This document shows, piece by piece, positions 33,808 through 42,720 of a stretch of 64,000 nt of DNA. This stretch comes from an uncultured Aquimarina sp. (GTDB lineage Bacteria > Bacteroidota > Bacteroidia > Flavobacteriales > Flavobacteriaceae), in the NCBI RefSeq assembly GCF_947500065.1, contig NZ_CANMQT010000011.1, positions 1-64,000 of the forward strand, read 5' to 3'. Below the pieces are notes generated by a model. The model was not told where the DNA came from and did no database searches. It saw nothing but the letters and a program-made list of their open reading frames with translations. The position numbers were made by a program, and so were the translations under genes. The first letter of the stretch is position 1. Each line of letters opens with the position of its first letter.

Positions 33808-34110
33808 TTAAATATAAGGTTTCATTTCCTGTTTTCTTTTTTTGAGTTGTTTCTCCAGATCACTAAGAGTTTCTTTAACAGCTAACTCGTAATTTTTTTC
33901 ATTGGAGGTTGCATATATTTTAGGACCGGGTAAACTCAATTCCATATCACAGATTTTTCCGTTTCCTTTGGGGTCTTTTTCTTTCTTAAAAAACACATCC
34001 GATTTGATAATCCAATCATATTTTTTATATAATTTTTCTAATTTTTCCTGTACATAACCCTCCATGTATTCGCTTGTTGGCATTTGTACGAATTGAATGT
34101 TTATTGTCAT
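33808..34110 (-). CDS. hpf: ribosome hibernation promoting factor (short HPF/RaiA family)
   Basis: This 100-residue protein matches the HPF/YfiA fold: an N-terminal beta strand, the DWIIKSDVFFKKEKDPKGNGKICDMELSLPGPKIYATSNEKNYELAVKE-type core and a basic C-terminal helix with KKRKQEMK. It is the short class without the dimerisation tail. It would inactivate ribosomes under energy limitation. Its promoter is one side of a divergent operator shared with the efflux operon. Confidence 0.9.
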   Translation of the reverse strand: MTINIQFVQMPTSEYMEGYVQEKLEKLYKKYDWIIKSDVFFKKEKDPKGNGKICDMELSLPGPKIYATSNEKNYELAVKETLSDLEKQLKKRKQEMKPYI

Positions 34111-34134
34111 TATTATATCATTTTAAATCTACCT

Positions 34135-34177
34135 CAAAAATAGAAACTCTCTTTGTTTTTAAATATGATAAATGTCA
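34135..34177 (-). promoter_or_regulatory. Crp/Fnr-type operator plus -7 element, hpf side of divergent promoter
   Basis: Dyad TGATAAATGTCA (34166-34177 on plus), read on minus, followed after 23 nt by TATTTTTG (34142-34135), a perfect TAnnTTTG. Confidence 0.82.
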
Positions 34178-34208
34178 TTCCTAAATACAGTGTTTTCAAT
34201 GAAATTTG
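34166..34208 (+). promoter_or_regulatory. Crp/Fnr-type operator plus -7 element, efflux operon side of divergent promoter
   Basis: The same dyad (34166-34177) is followed on plus by 23 nt and GAAATTTG (34201-34208), which matches five of six -7 positions. It places the transcript start downstream of the in-frame TTG at 34206. Confidence 0.72.
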
Positions 34209-34223
34209 AATAAAAATAAAATC

Positions 34224-35306
34224 ATGCATAGGCTCGTAATAACGTTCTTGTTTTGTTCTATTCTGATTTCTTGTGAGGATAAGGATCAAAAGATTCAACC
34301 ATCAATTAGCGATATTACAGAATGTGTATATTCTTCGGTTACTATTCAACCGGATAGTTTGTATCAGGTGCATGCAGTGGTACAGGGTATTTTGGATAAA
34401 AATTTAGTCGAAGAAGGGGATGTCGTAGCAAAAGAAACTCCATTATTACAGATTATTAATAGTAATCCAAAATTAAATACCGAAAATGCGAAACTATCGT
34501 TAGAACTTGCTCAGAAAAATTATAATGGAAATGCTGCAATTCTTAATGGAATCAAAGATGAAATTAAATCTGCGGCGCTTAAAATGACCAATGATTCAAT
34601 AAATTATTGTCGCCAGAAGAATCTATGGGATCAACAGATCGGTTCTAAAGTAGAATATGATACCAGAAAACTGACATATGAGCTTTCTGCAAAATCTTTA
34701 GACCTTTTAAAGAATAAATATGATAGAACTAAGGACGAACTAAAAACACAACTTAAACAAGCAGAAAATAATTATAAAACTTCATTGACTACTACCAAAG
34801 ATTTCACAGTTAATAGTAAGATTAATGGAAAAGTATATGCATTATATAAAAACCCTGGAGAAATTGTCAATACGCAAGAACCAATTGCTTCTATTGGTAG
34901 TGCAACGGTTTTTTTAATCGAAATGTTGGTGGATGAGGTGGATATTGTACAATTAAAGAAAGGTCAGAAAGTCATTATAACACTTGATGCATATAATGGG
35001 AAGGTTTTTACAGCAAAAGTCAGCAAAATATACCCCAAAAAAGATGAAAGAAACCAAACTTTTATGGTAGGAGCTCTTTTTGATGAAAGCCCTGAAGTAT
35101 TGTATCCAGGTTTATCCGGCGAGGCAAATATCATAATTGCGAATAAAAAACAAGTGCTAACGATTCCAAAACAATATGTAATTGATGATTCTAAAGTGAA
35201 AACAGAAAACGGGATCGTTGAGATTGAAATCGGATTGCAAAGCATGGATAGCGTAGAAATTATATCCGGAATTACTGAAGAAACTTGGATTTATAAATCG
35301 AATTGA
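34224..35306 (+). CDS. HlyD/MacA-type periplasmic adaptor lipoprotein
   Basis: This 360-residue protein has a lipoprotein signal (VITFLFCSILISC), a biotinyl-lipoyl-like hairpin split by a long coiled coil (about 80-200), and beta-barrel and membrane-proximal domains. It is a membrane fusion protein for the ABC transporter encoded next. ATG 34224 is chosen because the in-frame TTG at 34206 lies within the -7 element. The operon is adaptor, FtsX-type permease, ATPase: MacAB-like, without an outer-membrane factor gene here. Confidence 0.85.
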   Translation: MHRLVITFLFCSILISCEDKDQKIQPSISDITECVYSSVTIQPDSLYQVHAVVQGILDKNLVEEGDVVAKETPLLQIINSNPKLNTENAKLSLELAQKNYNGNAAILNGIKDEIKSAALKMTNDSINYCRQKNLWDQQIGSKVEYDTRKLTYELSAKSLDLLKNKYDRTKDELKTQLKQAENNYKTSLTTTKDFTVNSKINGKVYALYKNPGEIVNTQEPIASIGSATVFLIEMLVDEVDIVQLKKGQKVIITLDAYNGKVFTAKVSKIYPKKDERNQTFMVGALFDESPEVLYPGLSGEANIIIANKKQVLTIPKQYVIDDSKVKTENGIVEIEIGLQSMDSVEIISGITEETWIYKSN

Positions 35307-36568
35307 TGGTCAACTGGAAAGTTATATTGAATATTGCCAAAACACATTTGATTACCAAAATCAAGCAAACAGCTACTGCGGCACTTGGAGTGACATTCGG
35401 TATCGGCGCATATATTACACTGGTTTGTTTTATGACAGGACTTAACGGAATGTTAGATGATCTGATTCTTAATCAAACACCACACATTCATATTTATAAC
35501 GAAATAGAACCTTCAGAAAAACAGCCTGTTGATCTGTATGATGAATTTCAGAATACACTTAATATTGTACATTCTATCAAACCGAAACAAAGTCAGAAGC
35601 GCATCCATAATGTGCTTCCGATAATCAATTATTTGAATAAAGATCCCGAAGTGCGAGGTGCGATTCCTCAAATTAAAACACAAGCTTTTTACATAGCAGG
35701 ATCTATTGAAATAGGAGGCAATATTACCGGAATCGATATCATGAAAGAGGTAGAACTTTTTAATTTTAAAGACTATATCGTAAAAGGAGAACCCCAAGAT
35801 CTAAAAAATAATGAAAATGGTATTTTGTTAGGTTCGGGAATTGCAGATAAAATGTCTCTGGATATTGGAGATAGGGTTCAGATAAGCCCAATAAAAGGAG
35901 ATGTTTTTCCGCTTAAAATTGTTGGGATATTCCAAAGTGGTATCGCAGACATTGATAATATTCAGAGTTTTACGAATATAAAAACGGTGCAACGAATTTT
36001 AGGAGAAGCTGAGAATTATATAACCAATATCAATGTAAAACTATATAACATCGATAAAGCTGTTCCTTTAGCAAAGAAAATCGAACAGCAGTTTAAACTC
36101 AAAGCAATCGATATTAATACCGCTAATGCACAGTTTGAGACGGGTACAACGATCAGAAATTTAATTACCTACGCGGTATCGATTACGTTGTTAATTGTGG
36201 CAGGATTTGGGATTTATAATATCCTTAATATGCTTATTTATGAGAAGATGAATGATATTGCTATCCTAAAAGCGACTGGGTTTTCTGGTAAGGATGTACA
36301 GCTAATCTTTATGAGCCAGGCTATGATTATTGGTGTTGTTGGCGGAATTTTAGGTTTGCTAATTGGTTTTATATTATCCAATGCTATTGATCAGGTTCCT
36401 TTTCAGACAGAAGCATTACCTACAGTAGAGACGTATCCTATTAATCATAATCCATGGTTCTATGTTATTGGAATCACATTTGCTATGATTTCGACGTTTT
36501 TAGCTGGGTATTTACCTTCCAGAAAAGCAAAAAAAATAGATCCAGTTAGAATCATAAGGGGGCAATAA
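35306..36568 (+). CDS. MacB/LolC-type FtsX family ABC transporter permease
   Basis: This 420-residue protein has an N-terminal membrane helix, a large MacB-like periplasmic domain (about 45-270) and three C-terminal FtsX helices, with the coupling motif YEKMNDIAILKATGFSGKDV near 310-330. The start ATG overlaps the TGA of the adaptor gene by one base, so translation is coupled; the in-frame TTG just upstream is less likely. It is predicted to move a lipid, lipoprotein or small molecule by mechanotransmission. Confidence 0.88.
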   Translation: MVNWKVILNIAKTHLITKIKQTATAALGVTFGIGAYITLVCFMTGLNGMLDDLILNQTPHIHIYNEIEPSEKQPVDLYDEFQNTLNIVHSIKPKQSQKRIHNVLPIINYLNKDPEVRGAIPQIKTQAFYIAGSIEIGGNITGIDIMKEVELFNFKDYIVKGEPQDLKNNENGILLGSGIADKMSLDIGDRVQISPIKGDVFPLKIVGIFQSGIADIDNIQSFTNIKTVQRILGEAENYITNINVKLYNIDKAVPLAKKIEQQFKLKAIDINTANAQFETGTTIRNLITYAVSITLLIVAGFGIYNILNMLIYEKMNDIAILKATGFSGKDVQLIFMSQAMIIGVVGGILGLLIGFILSNAIDQVPFQTEALPTVETYPINHNPWFYVIGITFAMISTFLAGYLPSRKAKKIDPVRIIRGQ

Positions 36569-36577
36569 ATAGATGTG

Positions 36578-37276
36578 ATGGAAACAGTTCTCGAGGCAAA
36601 GAATATCAATAAGTATTTTAAAAATCCGGTGCTTTTTCATGTGCTTAAGGATATTAGTTTCAAGGTACGTGAGGGAGAGTTTGCTTCGATCATGGGAAAA
36701 TCTGGATGTGGTAAATCTACCTTGCTTTATATATTATCTACAATGGATACAGATTATGAAGGTGAATTGTACCTTAACAATGAACTTGTTACCAGACAGG
36801 AAAGAGAGTATCTTTCTTATATCAGAAACAAGCATATTGGTTTTGTATTTCAGTTTCATTATCTGTTATCCGAATTCTCAGTATTAGAAAATGTAATGCT
36901 ACCCGCGAAAAAATTAGGAGAAAAAACACTGCAGGAAATCGAACACGATGCTATAGAAAAACTACGAATTTTAGAGATAGATCATTTGGCAAAAAAAAGA
37001 GCTTCCAGAGTATCAGGAGGAGAAAAACAACGAGTGGCTATTGCGAGAGCTTTAATAAACAAACCATCGATTATTATGGGTGATGAACCTACGGGGAATC
37101 TTGATAGCTATAATTCTGATAATGTTTTTAATATTTTCAAACAATTGAGCGACGAGCAAGGACTTTCATTGTTAGTGGTGACACACGATCTTGATTTTGC
37201 AAACAAAACCGATCGAATCATAGAAATGGGTGATGGTCGAATTTTGGAATCGGATATACAAATGCTAAAAAAGTAA
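36578..37276 (+). CDS. ABC transporter ATP-binding protein (LolD/MacB type)
   Basis: This 232-residue ATPase has Walker A GKSGCGKST, signature VSGGEKQRVAIARAL, Walker B IIMGDEPTGNLDS and the H-loop VTHD. The GNLD pattern places it with the LolD/MacB ATPases of FtsX-type permeases. ATG 36578 is preferred to GTG 36575. It is the last gene of the adaptor-permease-ATPase operon and converges on the third USP gene 23 bp away. Confidence 0.93.
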   Translation: METVLEAKNINKYFKNPVLFHVLKDISFKVREGEFASIMGKSGCGKSTLLYILSTMDTDYEGELYLNNELVTRQEREYLSYIRNKHIGFVFQFHYLLSEFSVLENVMLPAKKLGEKTLQEIEHDAIEKLRILEIDHLAKKRASRVSGGEKQRVAIARALINKPSIIMGDEPTGNLDSYNSDNVFNIFKQLSDEQGLSLLVVTHDLDFANKTDRIIEMGDGRILESDIQMLKK

Positions 37277-37299
37277 GATCTAATTATAACGATAATTCT

Positions 37300-38136
37300 C
37301 TAAGAATTAAAACTCAATAAAGGAATTGATGTATGCGATTCTACCTTTTTTACCAAGTCTCTATGAAATAGTTTTTTGAATAACCCTTTGTCTTCACGCT
37401 CCAGTAAAGATACAAGATCTGCTTTTTTATCTTTTAGATAGGTGTTTAATTTATCGTAAATACTATCCGATATCAAATTGTCAAAATCCAGATTAGGATA
37501 ATCTACATTTTGTTCTACCATTTCTTTAAACCAAGCCATTTTGTTTTCCTCTTCTTCTGTGTCTTTTGTGGAAATATGAACAATGTGGATTTCTGCGTCA
37601 AAAGGAGATGCCAGATGCGCTAATTTTTCAATTGCAAAGATGTCTCTTTCTTCAAAATCAGTAGCATATACCAAGTTCTTTATTTGTTTAGCACTACTAT
37701 TATCAGGAATTACCAGAAGAGGGCAAGGAGCTTTTGTAATCAATGTTTTTGCAATATCTCCTTCTAGCAATCCGCGTGTACTGTTTTCGTCCTTTATTCC
37801 AATAATAATCATATCCGTAGACAAGCTTTTTCCTTTTTCTAAAATCCCATCTACAACGGACATATGCTTGATCACTGAGGTTTTTACATTATTATCTTCA
37901 AAATCATCTCCCAGATGCTTAGCGCAATAGGTTTTTATGATAGAATTTTGTTCCGCATACGCTCTTTTTACAGTTTTACTTAATGGACTTATGATCGTAG
38001 TACCTGGAAATGAAGGGATATCAAATACGTGAAGTATAATCAATTGTGCTTTTATTCTGGTACTAAGATCATACGCATACTGCAAAGCTGATAAAGAATG
38101 ATCCGTGTAATCTGTGGCATATAGAATAGTTTTCAT
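37300..38136 (-). CDS. two-domain universal stress protein (third of three)
   Basis: This 278-residue protein has two USP domains. The first has a relaxed nucleotide loop (GIKDENSTRGLLEGDIAKT), and the second ends in a modified segment, so ATP binding is uncertain. The gene is alone and transcribed from a promoter with the shared operator, as are the two other USPs in this window. Three co-regulated USPs suggest a dedicated energy-stress programme. Confidence 0.88.
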   Translation of the reverse strand: MKTILYATDYTDHSLSALQYAYDLSTRIKAQLIILHVFDIPSFPGTTIISPLSKTVKRAYAEQNSIIKTYCAKHLGDDFEDNNVKTSVIKHMSVVDGILEKGKSLSTDMIIIGIKDENSTRGLLEGDIAKTLITKAPCPLLVIPDNSSAKQIKNLVYATDFEERDIFAIEKLAHLASPFDAEIHIVHISTKDTEEEENKMAWFKEMVEQNVDYPNLDFDNLISDSIYDKLNTYLKDKKADLVSLLEREDKGLFKKLFHRDLVKKVESHTSIPLLSFNS

Positions 38137-38155
38137 GACTTGTGATATTTTGTAA

Positions 38156-38198
38156 TGAAACTATAACATTAGACCCAAAATAAAAATGACATAAATCA
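38156..38198 (-). promoter_or_regulatory. Crp/Fnr-type operator plus weak -7 element, third USP promoter
   Basis: Dyad TGACATAAATCA (38187-38198 on plus), read on minus, followed after 23 nt by TAGTTTCA (38163-38156). Confidence 0.68.
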
Positions 38199-38243
38199 GT
38201 AAATTAATCTAATAACTAATTGATATGTATTATGTTAATTACC

Positions 38244-38276
38244 AGACCTGACAGGTTTTGGAAACCTGTCAGGTCT
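38244..38276. repeat. AGACCTGACAGGTTT palindromic repeat (copy 2)
   Basis: A perfect 15-bp inverted repeat with a 3-nt loop, near-identical to the element at 19733-19765. Here it lies between divergent genes, not at an operon end, which argues that it is a dispersed repeat that sometimes serves as a terminator. Confidence 0.75.
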
Positions 38277-38359
38277 ATAATCAGTGCGTTGGAGCATATA
38301 TGATTTTCCTCATTTGGATTGAATATATCTGACTATATCTTTAACTAAAATAGGTGCTA

Positions 38360-39184
38360 ATGAAAAAAGTGATTAAAATGGTCTTAGCGATTGTTTTTGG
38401 AATTGTAATATTACTGACATTAGTTAGTATAGCTGGGATTTCATTATTTAACAGTAATGTGGAAAAAGAAAAAGAAGTTTTTTTTGATGCTAACATAAAA
38501 TCCGATGATAAGATTTTATTAGAAGATTTAGATACACTTCCTGATTTAATAAAAAACTATCTAATTAAAGTTGGAGTAGTGGGGAAATTAAAACACTGTA
38601 ATGTAGTATTCAATCAGAAGGGAAGAATTAGAAATAATCCTGATAAAAGTTGGTTAGAGTTTACGGCAACTCAATATATGTCTTCTACTAACCCTGGATT
38701 TATATGGAAAGCAAAAAGTTTACCAATGCTTATTAGAGATAAGAGTATAAACGCTAAAGGCGAGGTGAAAGTTAGTTTTTTGGGCCTAAAAAATGTAACT
38801 CAAATTTCGGGTTTAGAGGCAGATCAAAGCTCTTTAGGAAGATATTTGGGAGAGTTGATATGGTTTCCAATTGGGTTTTTGGATCCTGATATTTTTTGGG
38901 AAATAATAGATGCTAAAAGCGTAAAAGTAATAATGGTGAAAGGAGATCTTACGCTAGATGGTGTTTTCTTTTTTAATAAGAATGGACTCATAGATCGTTT
39001 TGAAACGAAAAGGTATAGAAATTTTACACTAGAAAATTTTATTGGAGAAATTGGAACATATAAAAATTATGATGGATTGTTGATTCCAGATTCAATGACT
39101 GCGATTTGGAATCTCAAAGAACGAAAATTTGAATATTTTAAAGCAACTATTGTAGATTATAAAATATCAGGCATTAGTTATTGA
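38360..39184 (+). CDS. DUF6544-like membrane-anchored protein
   Basis: This 274-residue protein has one N-terminal membrane helix (about 7-28) and an extracytoplasmic domain with the FTATQYMSSTNPGFIWKA-like pattern and ELIWFPIGFLDP, which match the DUF6544 (formerly DUF6920) family. Function unknown. ATG 38360 is preferred to GTG 38354. It is a single gene, without a shared operator in its 5' region, and converges on the Mla-type operon. Confidence 0.65.
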   Translation: MKKVIKMVLAIVFGIVILLTLVSIAGISLFNSNVEKEKEVFFDANIKSDDKILLEDLDTLPDLIKNYLIKVGVVGKLKHCNVVFNQKGRIRNNPDKSWLEFTATQYMSSTNPGFIWKAKSLPMLIRDKSINAKGEVKVSFLGLKNVTQISGLEADQSSLGRYLGELIWFPIGFLDPDIFWEIIDAKSVKVIMVKGDLTLDGVFFFNKNGLIDRFETKRYRNFTLENFIGEIGTYKNYDGLLIPDSMTAIWNLKERKFEYFKATIVDYKISGISY

Positions 39185-39235
39185 TAACCTGTTTGTTGCT
39201 TTTTTAGCGTGATAAATATCTTTTAGGAGCAATCA

Positions 39236-39724
39236 TTAATACCCAACCTTTTTTTTAGCAGAAGGTACTTCCCATTGGATCATTTGTTTTAGAAATTCAT
39301 CTACTTTTTCTGTAATTACTTTTTCTGTTATCATTTCCGGAGCGTATATACCTAATTCTATCACATTGCTTTCCTGGGGTGTATTCTCAATCTCAGGAAA
39401 TAGCATAAAAATGTAGATATCCCCATTATACGATTGAGAGAAGATTAATGCGCCGCCTGGCAAAAACTGAAATGCAGGTATCTGGTTGGTACAATCCATC
39501 AATTCTTCAGGAAAAGAATCAAAAGTAATATTAACTGCCTCATTATTATGAATCCAGCTCAATTCCTGAACCTTCCATCCAATATCATATAGTTTTACAA
39601 TGGTTTTTAGGGTTTTAAGAAGAAATACTTTGGTTTTTGTTTTCCAAAGTAATCTTTTGTCTACAACTATTTTAATAGAAGTTCTATAATCATTTACCCG
39701 TTCTTCTAGATGTTCAATTTTCAT
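39236..39724 (-). CDS. hypothetical protein at the end of the Mla-type operon
   Basis: This 162-residue cytoplasmic-looking protein has mixed alpha/beta composition, without signal peptide or membrane helix. No family is recognised. It follows the mlaD-like gene by 15 bp and so belongs to the lipid transport operon under the shared operator. A final Lys-rich segment is the only distinctive feature. Confidence 0.55.
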   Translation of the reverse strand: MKIEHLEERVNDYRTSIKIVVDKRLLWKTKTKVFLLKTLKTIVKLYDIGWKVQELSWIHNNEAVNITFDSFPEELMDCTNQIPAFQFLPGGALIFSQSYNGDIYIFMLFPEIENTPQESNVIELGIYAPEMITEKVITEKVDEFLKQMIQWEVPSAKKKVGY

Positions 39725-39739
39725 ATCAAGGATTTTAGG

Positions 39740-40717
39740 TTAATTCTTCTTTTTCTTTTCTCCTTTTTCTAGTTTCTTGAAATATCCTCTGAAGAAGAAA
39801 TTGTGTTTCAGCGCTTCCATATTTTGATTAAATCGATCTGTTCCCTCTTTTATATTATTCATTGTAGCATCTATATTCTTAACTAAGGATTGATCTTCTG
39901 TTAAATAATGCAAAGCACCTTTTCCAGAAACAACTCCCTTTAAAACCGAATCAAGATTTCTAGTTACTGCTCCTATATCTACACTGGATTGTTGTAAATT
40001 ATCGACGATCGTCTTCATTTTTTGACCAGATATACTATCCGTTAGCAGAACACCAGCAACACTTTCATTTTTGTTAATAGATGAAATAATATCATTTAGT
40101 TCATTAATGGCTTTTGATGCCCCAGTACTTGTTTTTTTTAGTTGAAAGATTGTCTGTTTTAGGTCTTGTGCCATCGTTGAATCATTGATCAATAATCCTA
40201 GTGTTCCTTTACCTTTAATAATTTCTGTAGTTATTTTTAATAAGTCAGCGGTCAGAAGAGCTGCATTTTCATTGGTAACGTTCAATGTAGTAAGCATATC
40301 ATCAGAACCGATTCTACTATATGACTGTATAGTATCTCCAGAAATCACGGATGGTAATTTACTCTCCCTGGGAATAATATTTACAATCATATTACCAACC
40401 AATCCATCAGAACCAATAGTAGCGACAGCATCTTTTTTAATATGTTCTCTAATATTTTCCTGGATAATCATTTCTACCATAATTTTAGAATCACTTATCA
40501 TCTGAATTTTAGTTACGGTCCCAACATCAATCCCAGAATAGCGAACATTATTACCCAGTTGTAAACCATTTACATTAGTAAATTGAGATGTAAGTTTTAT
40601 ACTTCTGCCAAATAAATTCTGCCGATTTCCAACGAAATAAAGTGCTGTTACCAATAATAATGTTCCCAAAACTGTAAAAACACCTAATTTTAATTTTTGT
40701 GAAATTGATTTTTGCAT
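39740..40717 (-). CDS. MlaD family (MCE domain) lipid-transport protein
   Basis: This 325-residue protein has an N-terminal membrane helix (about 10-27), an MCE domain (about 35-115, with the GLQLGNNVRYSGIDVGTV signature) and a long helical C-terminal region of repeated T-K-I/L patterns predicted to form coiled coils. MCE proteins form hexameric tunnels for phospholipids. It is encoded after the ATPase and permease genes, as in mlaFED, here ordered permease-ATPase-MCE. Confidence 0.9.
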   Translation of the reverse strand: MQKSISQKLKLGVFTVLGTLLLVTALYFVGNRQNLFGRSIKLTSQFTNVNGLQLGNNVRYSGIDVGTVTKIQMISDSKIMVEMIIQENIREHIKKDAVATIGSDGLVGNMIVNIIPRESKLPSVISGDTIQSYSRIGSDDMLTTLNVTNENAALLTADLLKITTEIIKGKGTLGLLINDSTMAQDLKQTIFQLKKTSTGASKAINELNDIISSINKNESVAGVLLTDSISGQKMKTIVDNLQQSSVDIGAVTRNLDSVLKGVVSGKGALHYLTEDQSLVKNIDATMNNIKEGTDRFNQNMEALKHNFFFRGYFKKLEKGEKKKKN

Positions 40718-40739
40718 AATGACTAATTTTCTTTGTTCT

Positions 40740-41492
40740 CTAATGCTTAAAAAAAGCTTTTATCTGAAAGTCATCTGATTGCGATAACTCTTTATATGTG
40801 CCTTGTGCATAATTAATCCCATCTACTAATAAAATGATTCTGTTAGAAATCACACGAGCGCAGTCTACATCGTGAGTAATGATCAAGGATGATGTACCAT
40901 ACTTTTCCTGAATGTTACGCATCAGTTGTATGATTTCTTTTGCAGTTATAGGATCTAATCCTGTGGTAGGTTCATCATATAGAATAATTTTAGGTTTCAA
41001 AATAAGGGCTCTTGCTAAAGCCACGCGTCTTTGCATGCCACCAGAAAGTTCTGCCGGCATTAAATCTATAGCATCTGCTAGACCTACATTTTCTAATGCT
41101 TCAATGATCAAAGCCTCTGTGGTCTCTTTCATTTTTAGTTTTTCCTTATGTCTGCGTAATGGAAACTCCAGATTTTCTCTAACGGTCATTGAATCGTATA
41201 AAGCGCTTCCTTGAAATAAAAATCCAATTTCCGTGCGTAATAGATCTAATTCAGTTTGGCCTAAAATAGTAATGTCTTGACCTTTAATTCTAATACTTCC
41301 ACTATCAGCTTGCATTAAACCCACAAGACATTTAATCATCACAGATTTTCCCGAACCCGATTTACCCATCACCACTAGGTTTTCTCCTTCAAATAGTTGC
41401 AAACTAAAACCATTCAATACGTGATTATCGCCAAAGCTTTTTCGTAATTCATTGAGTTCTAAAACGGGTGATATGTCTGTGGTGTTTTTCAT
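40740..41492 (-). CDS. MlaF-type ABC transporter ATPase
   Basis: This 250-residue ATPase has Walker A GKSGSGKSV, signature LSGGMQRRVALARAL, Walker B IILYDEPT followed by TGLDPITA, and the H-loop ITHD, a pattern characteristic of MlaF/Mkl ATPases. ATG 41492 is chosen: the frame continues upstream to 41525, but that would overlap the permease gene, whereas 41492 leaves a 4-bp gap. It powers retrograde or anterograde phospholipid transport with the permease and MCE protein. Confidence 0.93.
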   Translation of the reverse strand: MKNTTDISPVLELNELRKSFGDNHVLNGFSLQLFEGENLVVMGKSGSGKSVMIKCLVGLMQADSGSIRIKGQDITILGQTELDLLRTEIGFLFQGSALYDSMTVRENLEFPLRRHKEKLKMKETTEALIIEALENVGLADAIDLMPAELSGGMQRRVALARALILKPKIILYDEPTTGLDPITAKEIIQLMRNIQEKYGTSSLIITHDVDCARVISNRIILLVDGINYAQGTYKELSQSDDFQIKAFFKH

Positions 41493-41496
41493 CAGG

Positions 41497-42279
41497 TTAG
41501 ATTTCAAAAAAAATATCTGATACAAATACCGCTATAAAGTCAATCACAAATAACAACATAGACGTATAAACAACTGCAGAATTAGATGCTTCTCCAACGC
41601 CGGCAGTTCCTTTTTTGCAATGATATCCTTTATAACATCCCACAAGCCCAATAGCAAAACCAAAAAAGAATGATTTTATGGTTGCAGGAATGATATCACT
41701 GAATTTTATTGCATCAAAAACCTGGTTAAAATACAGTTGATAGGATACCGCACCTTTTATGTTTTCTATGATAGCCGATCCAAATAAGGCAATAGCATCT
41801 CCAAAAATAATGAGCAGTGGAAGCATTAGTGTCGTAGCTGTTATGCGTGTCACAACGAGATATTTAAAAGGGTTTGTTCCAGATACTTCCATAGCATCAA
41901 TTTGTTCAGTAACCTTCATAGATCCTAATTCTGCACCTATCCCAGAACCAATTCGCCCTGCGCAAATTAATGCAGTAATTACAGGTCCAATTTCTCTTAC
42001 AATAGAGATGCCTACCATAGAAGGCATCCAGGATTCAGCCCCAAATTCCATTAACGTAGGTCTGGATTGTAGTGTAAATACTAAGCCCAAAATAAAACCG
42101 GTAACACCAACTAATAATAAAGATCGGTTACCTATATGATAGCATTGGCGCAATAATTCTTGAAATTCAAAAGGTCTGGTGAATACTTCTTTGAAAAAAC
42201 GAAGTGAAAAATAAGACAAGTCGCCAATTTCGGTAAAAAAAGCTTTTGTTCTTTCTACTATTCTCAGTGATTGTGTCAT
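41497..42279 (-). CDS. MlaE family lipid transporter permease
   Basis: This 260-residue membrane protein with five to six helices has the MlaE signatures REIGPVITALICAGRIGSGIGAELGSMKVTEQIDAMEVSG and the LPLLIIFGD motif. It is the first gene of the permease-ATPase-MCE operon. Transcription from the shared operator promoter just upstream puts outer-membrane lipid maintenance under the same control as the oxidase and USPs, an unusual link. Confidence 0.93.
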   Translation of the reverse strand: MTQSLRIVERTKAFFTEIGDLSYFSLRFFKEVFTRPFEFQELLRQCYHIGNRSLLLVGVTGFILGLVFTLQSRPTLMEFGAESWMPSMVGISIVREIGPVITALICAGRIGSGIGAELGSMKVTEQIDAMEVSGTNPFKYLVVTRITATTLMLPLLIIFGDAIALFGSAIIENIKGAVSYQLYFNQVFDAIKFSDIIPATIKSFFFGFAIGLVGCYKGYHCKKGTAGVGEASNSAVVYTSMLLFVIDFIAVFVSDIFFEI

Positions 42280-42302
42280 AGATGTAGTACTAAATATGCC
42301 TA

Positions 42303-42345
42303 TAAAGATAGATTTGCGGTTTTCTAATAAAAATGATATTAATCA
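42303..42345 (-). promoter_or_regulatory. Crp/Fnr-type operator plus -7 element, mla operon promoter
   Basis: Dyad TGATATTAATCA (42334-42345 on plus), read on minus, followed after 23 nt by TATCTTTA (42310-42303; five of six positions). Confidence 0.75.
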
Positions 42346-42365
42346 GATTTACGTACCTTAAAGGC

Positions 42366-42408
42366 TGATAATTATCATAGTTAAAGGATATCTGTACTCT
42401 TATTTTTA
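42366..42408 (+). promoter_or_regulatory. Crp/Fnr-type operator plus -7 element, HMA gene promoter
   Basis: Perfect dyad TGATAATTATCA at 42366-42377, 23 nt, then TATTTTTA (42401-42408; five of six). Its centre is 32 bp from the operator of the divergent mla operon. Confidence 0.75.
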
Positions 42409-42426
42409 TGCTATTAAAATATAATT

Positions 42427-42699
42427 ATGAATACAACTGTAGAAATTCAAAATTTAAAGTGTAGTGGCTGTGAAAGTACAATAGCGAAAAAATTACACGA
42501 TCTTAAAGGAGTTAGAGATATATCTGTCAACATTAATGACTGTACAGTTTCCTTTAGTTATGATACTGATGATGGAGTAGAAACTGTCCAAAAAGAACTT
42601 ACCAGACTTGGATACCCTTTAGTTGATGATGGAAATAATCTGGGTAGAAAAGCAAGATCTTATGTCAGTTGCGCTATCGGAAGAATACAAAAGAGTTAG
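42427..42699 (+). CDS. heavy-metal-associated (HMA) domain protein, copper-chaperone-like
   Basis: This 90-residue protein has an HMA ferredoxin-like fold with a metal-binding CSGC motif (C12, C15), variant of MxCxxC, and a basic C-terminal tail with one more Cys. It could carry Cu(I) or another soft metal to cbb3 oxidase or act as a scavenger. It leads a small operon with a 61-residue membrane protein and a BRO-N domain protein, under the shared operator. Confidence 0.85.
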   Translation: MNTTVEIQNLKCSGCESTIAKKLHDLKGVRDISVNINDCTVSFSYDTDDGVETVQKELTRLGYPLVDDGNNLGRKARSYVSCAIGRIQKS

Positions 42700-42720
42700 C
42701 ATTATAAAAACACCTTCAAA

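Noticed and set aside
39210..39221. TGATAAATATCT near-dyad
   Set aside because: One half-site is incomplete, and it lies between convergent 3' ends where no promoter is needed.
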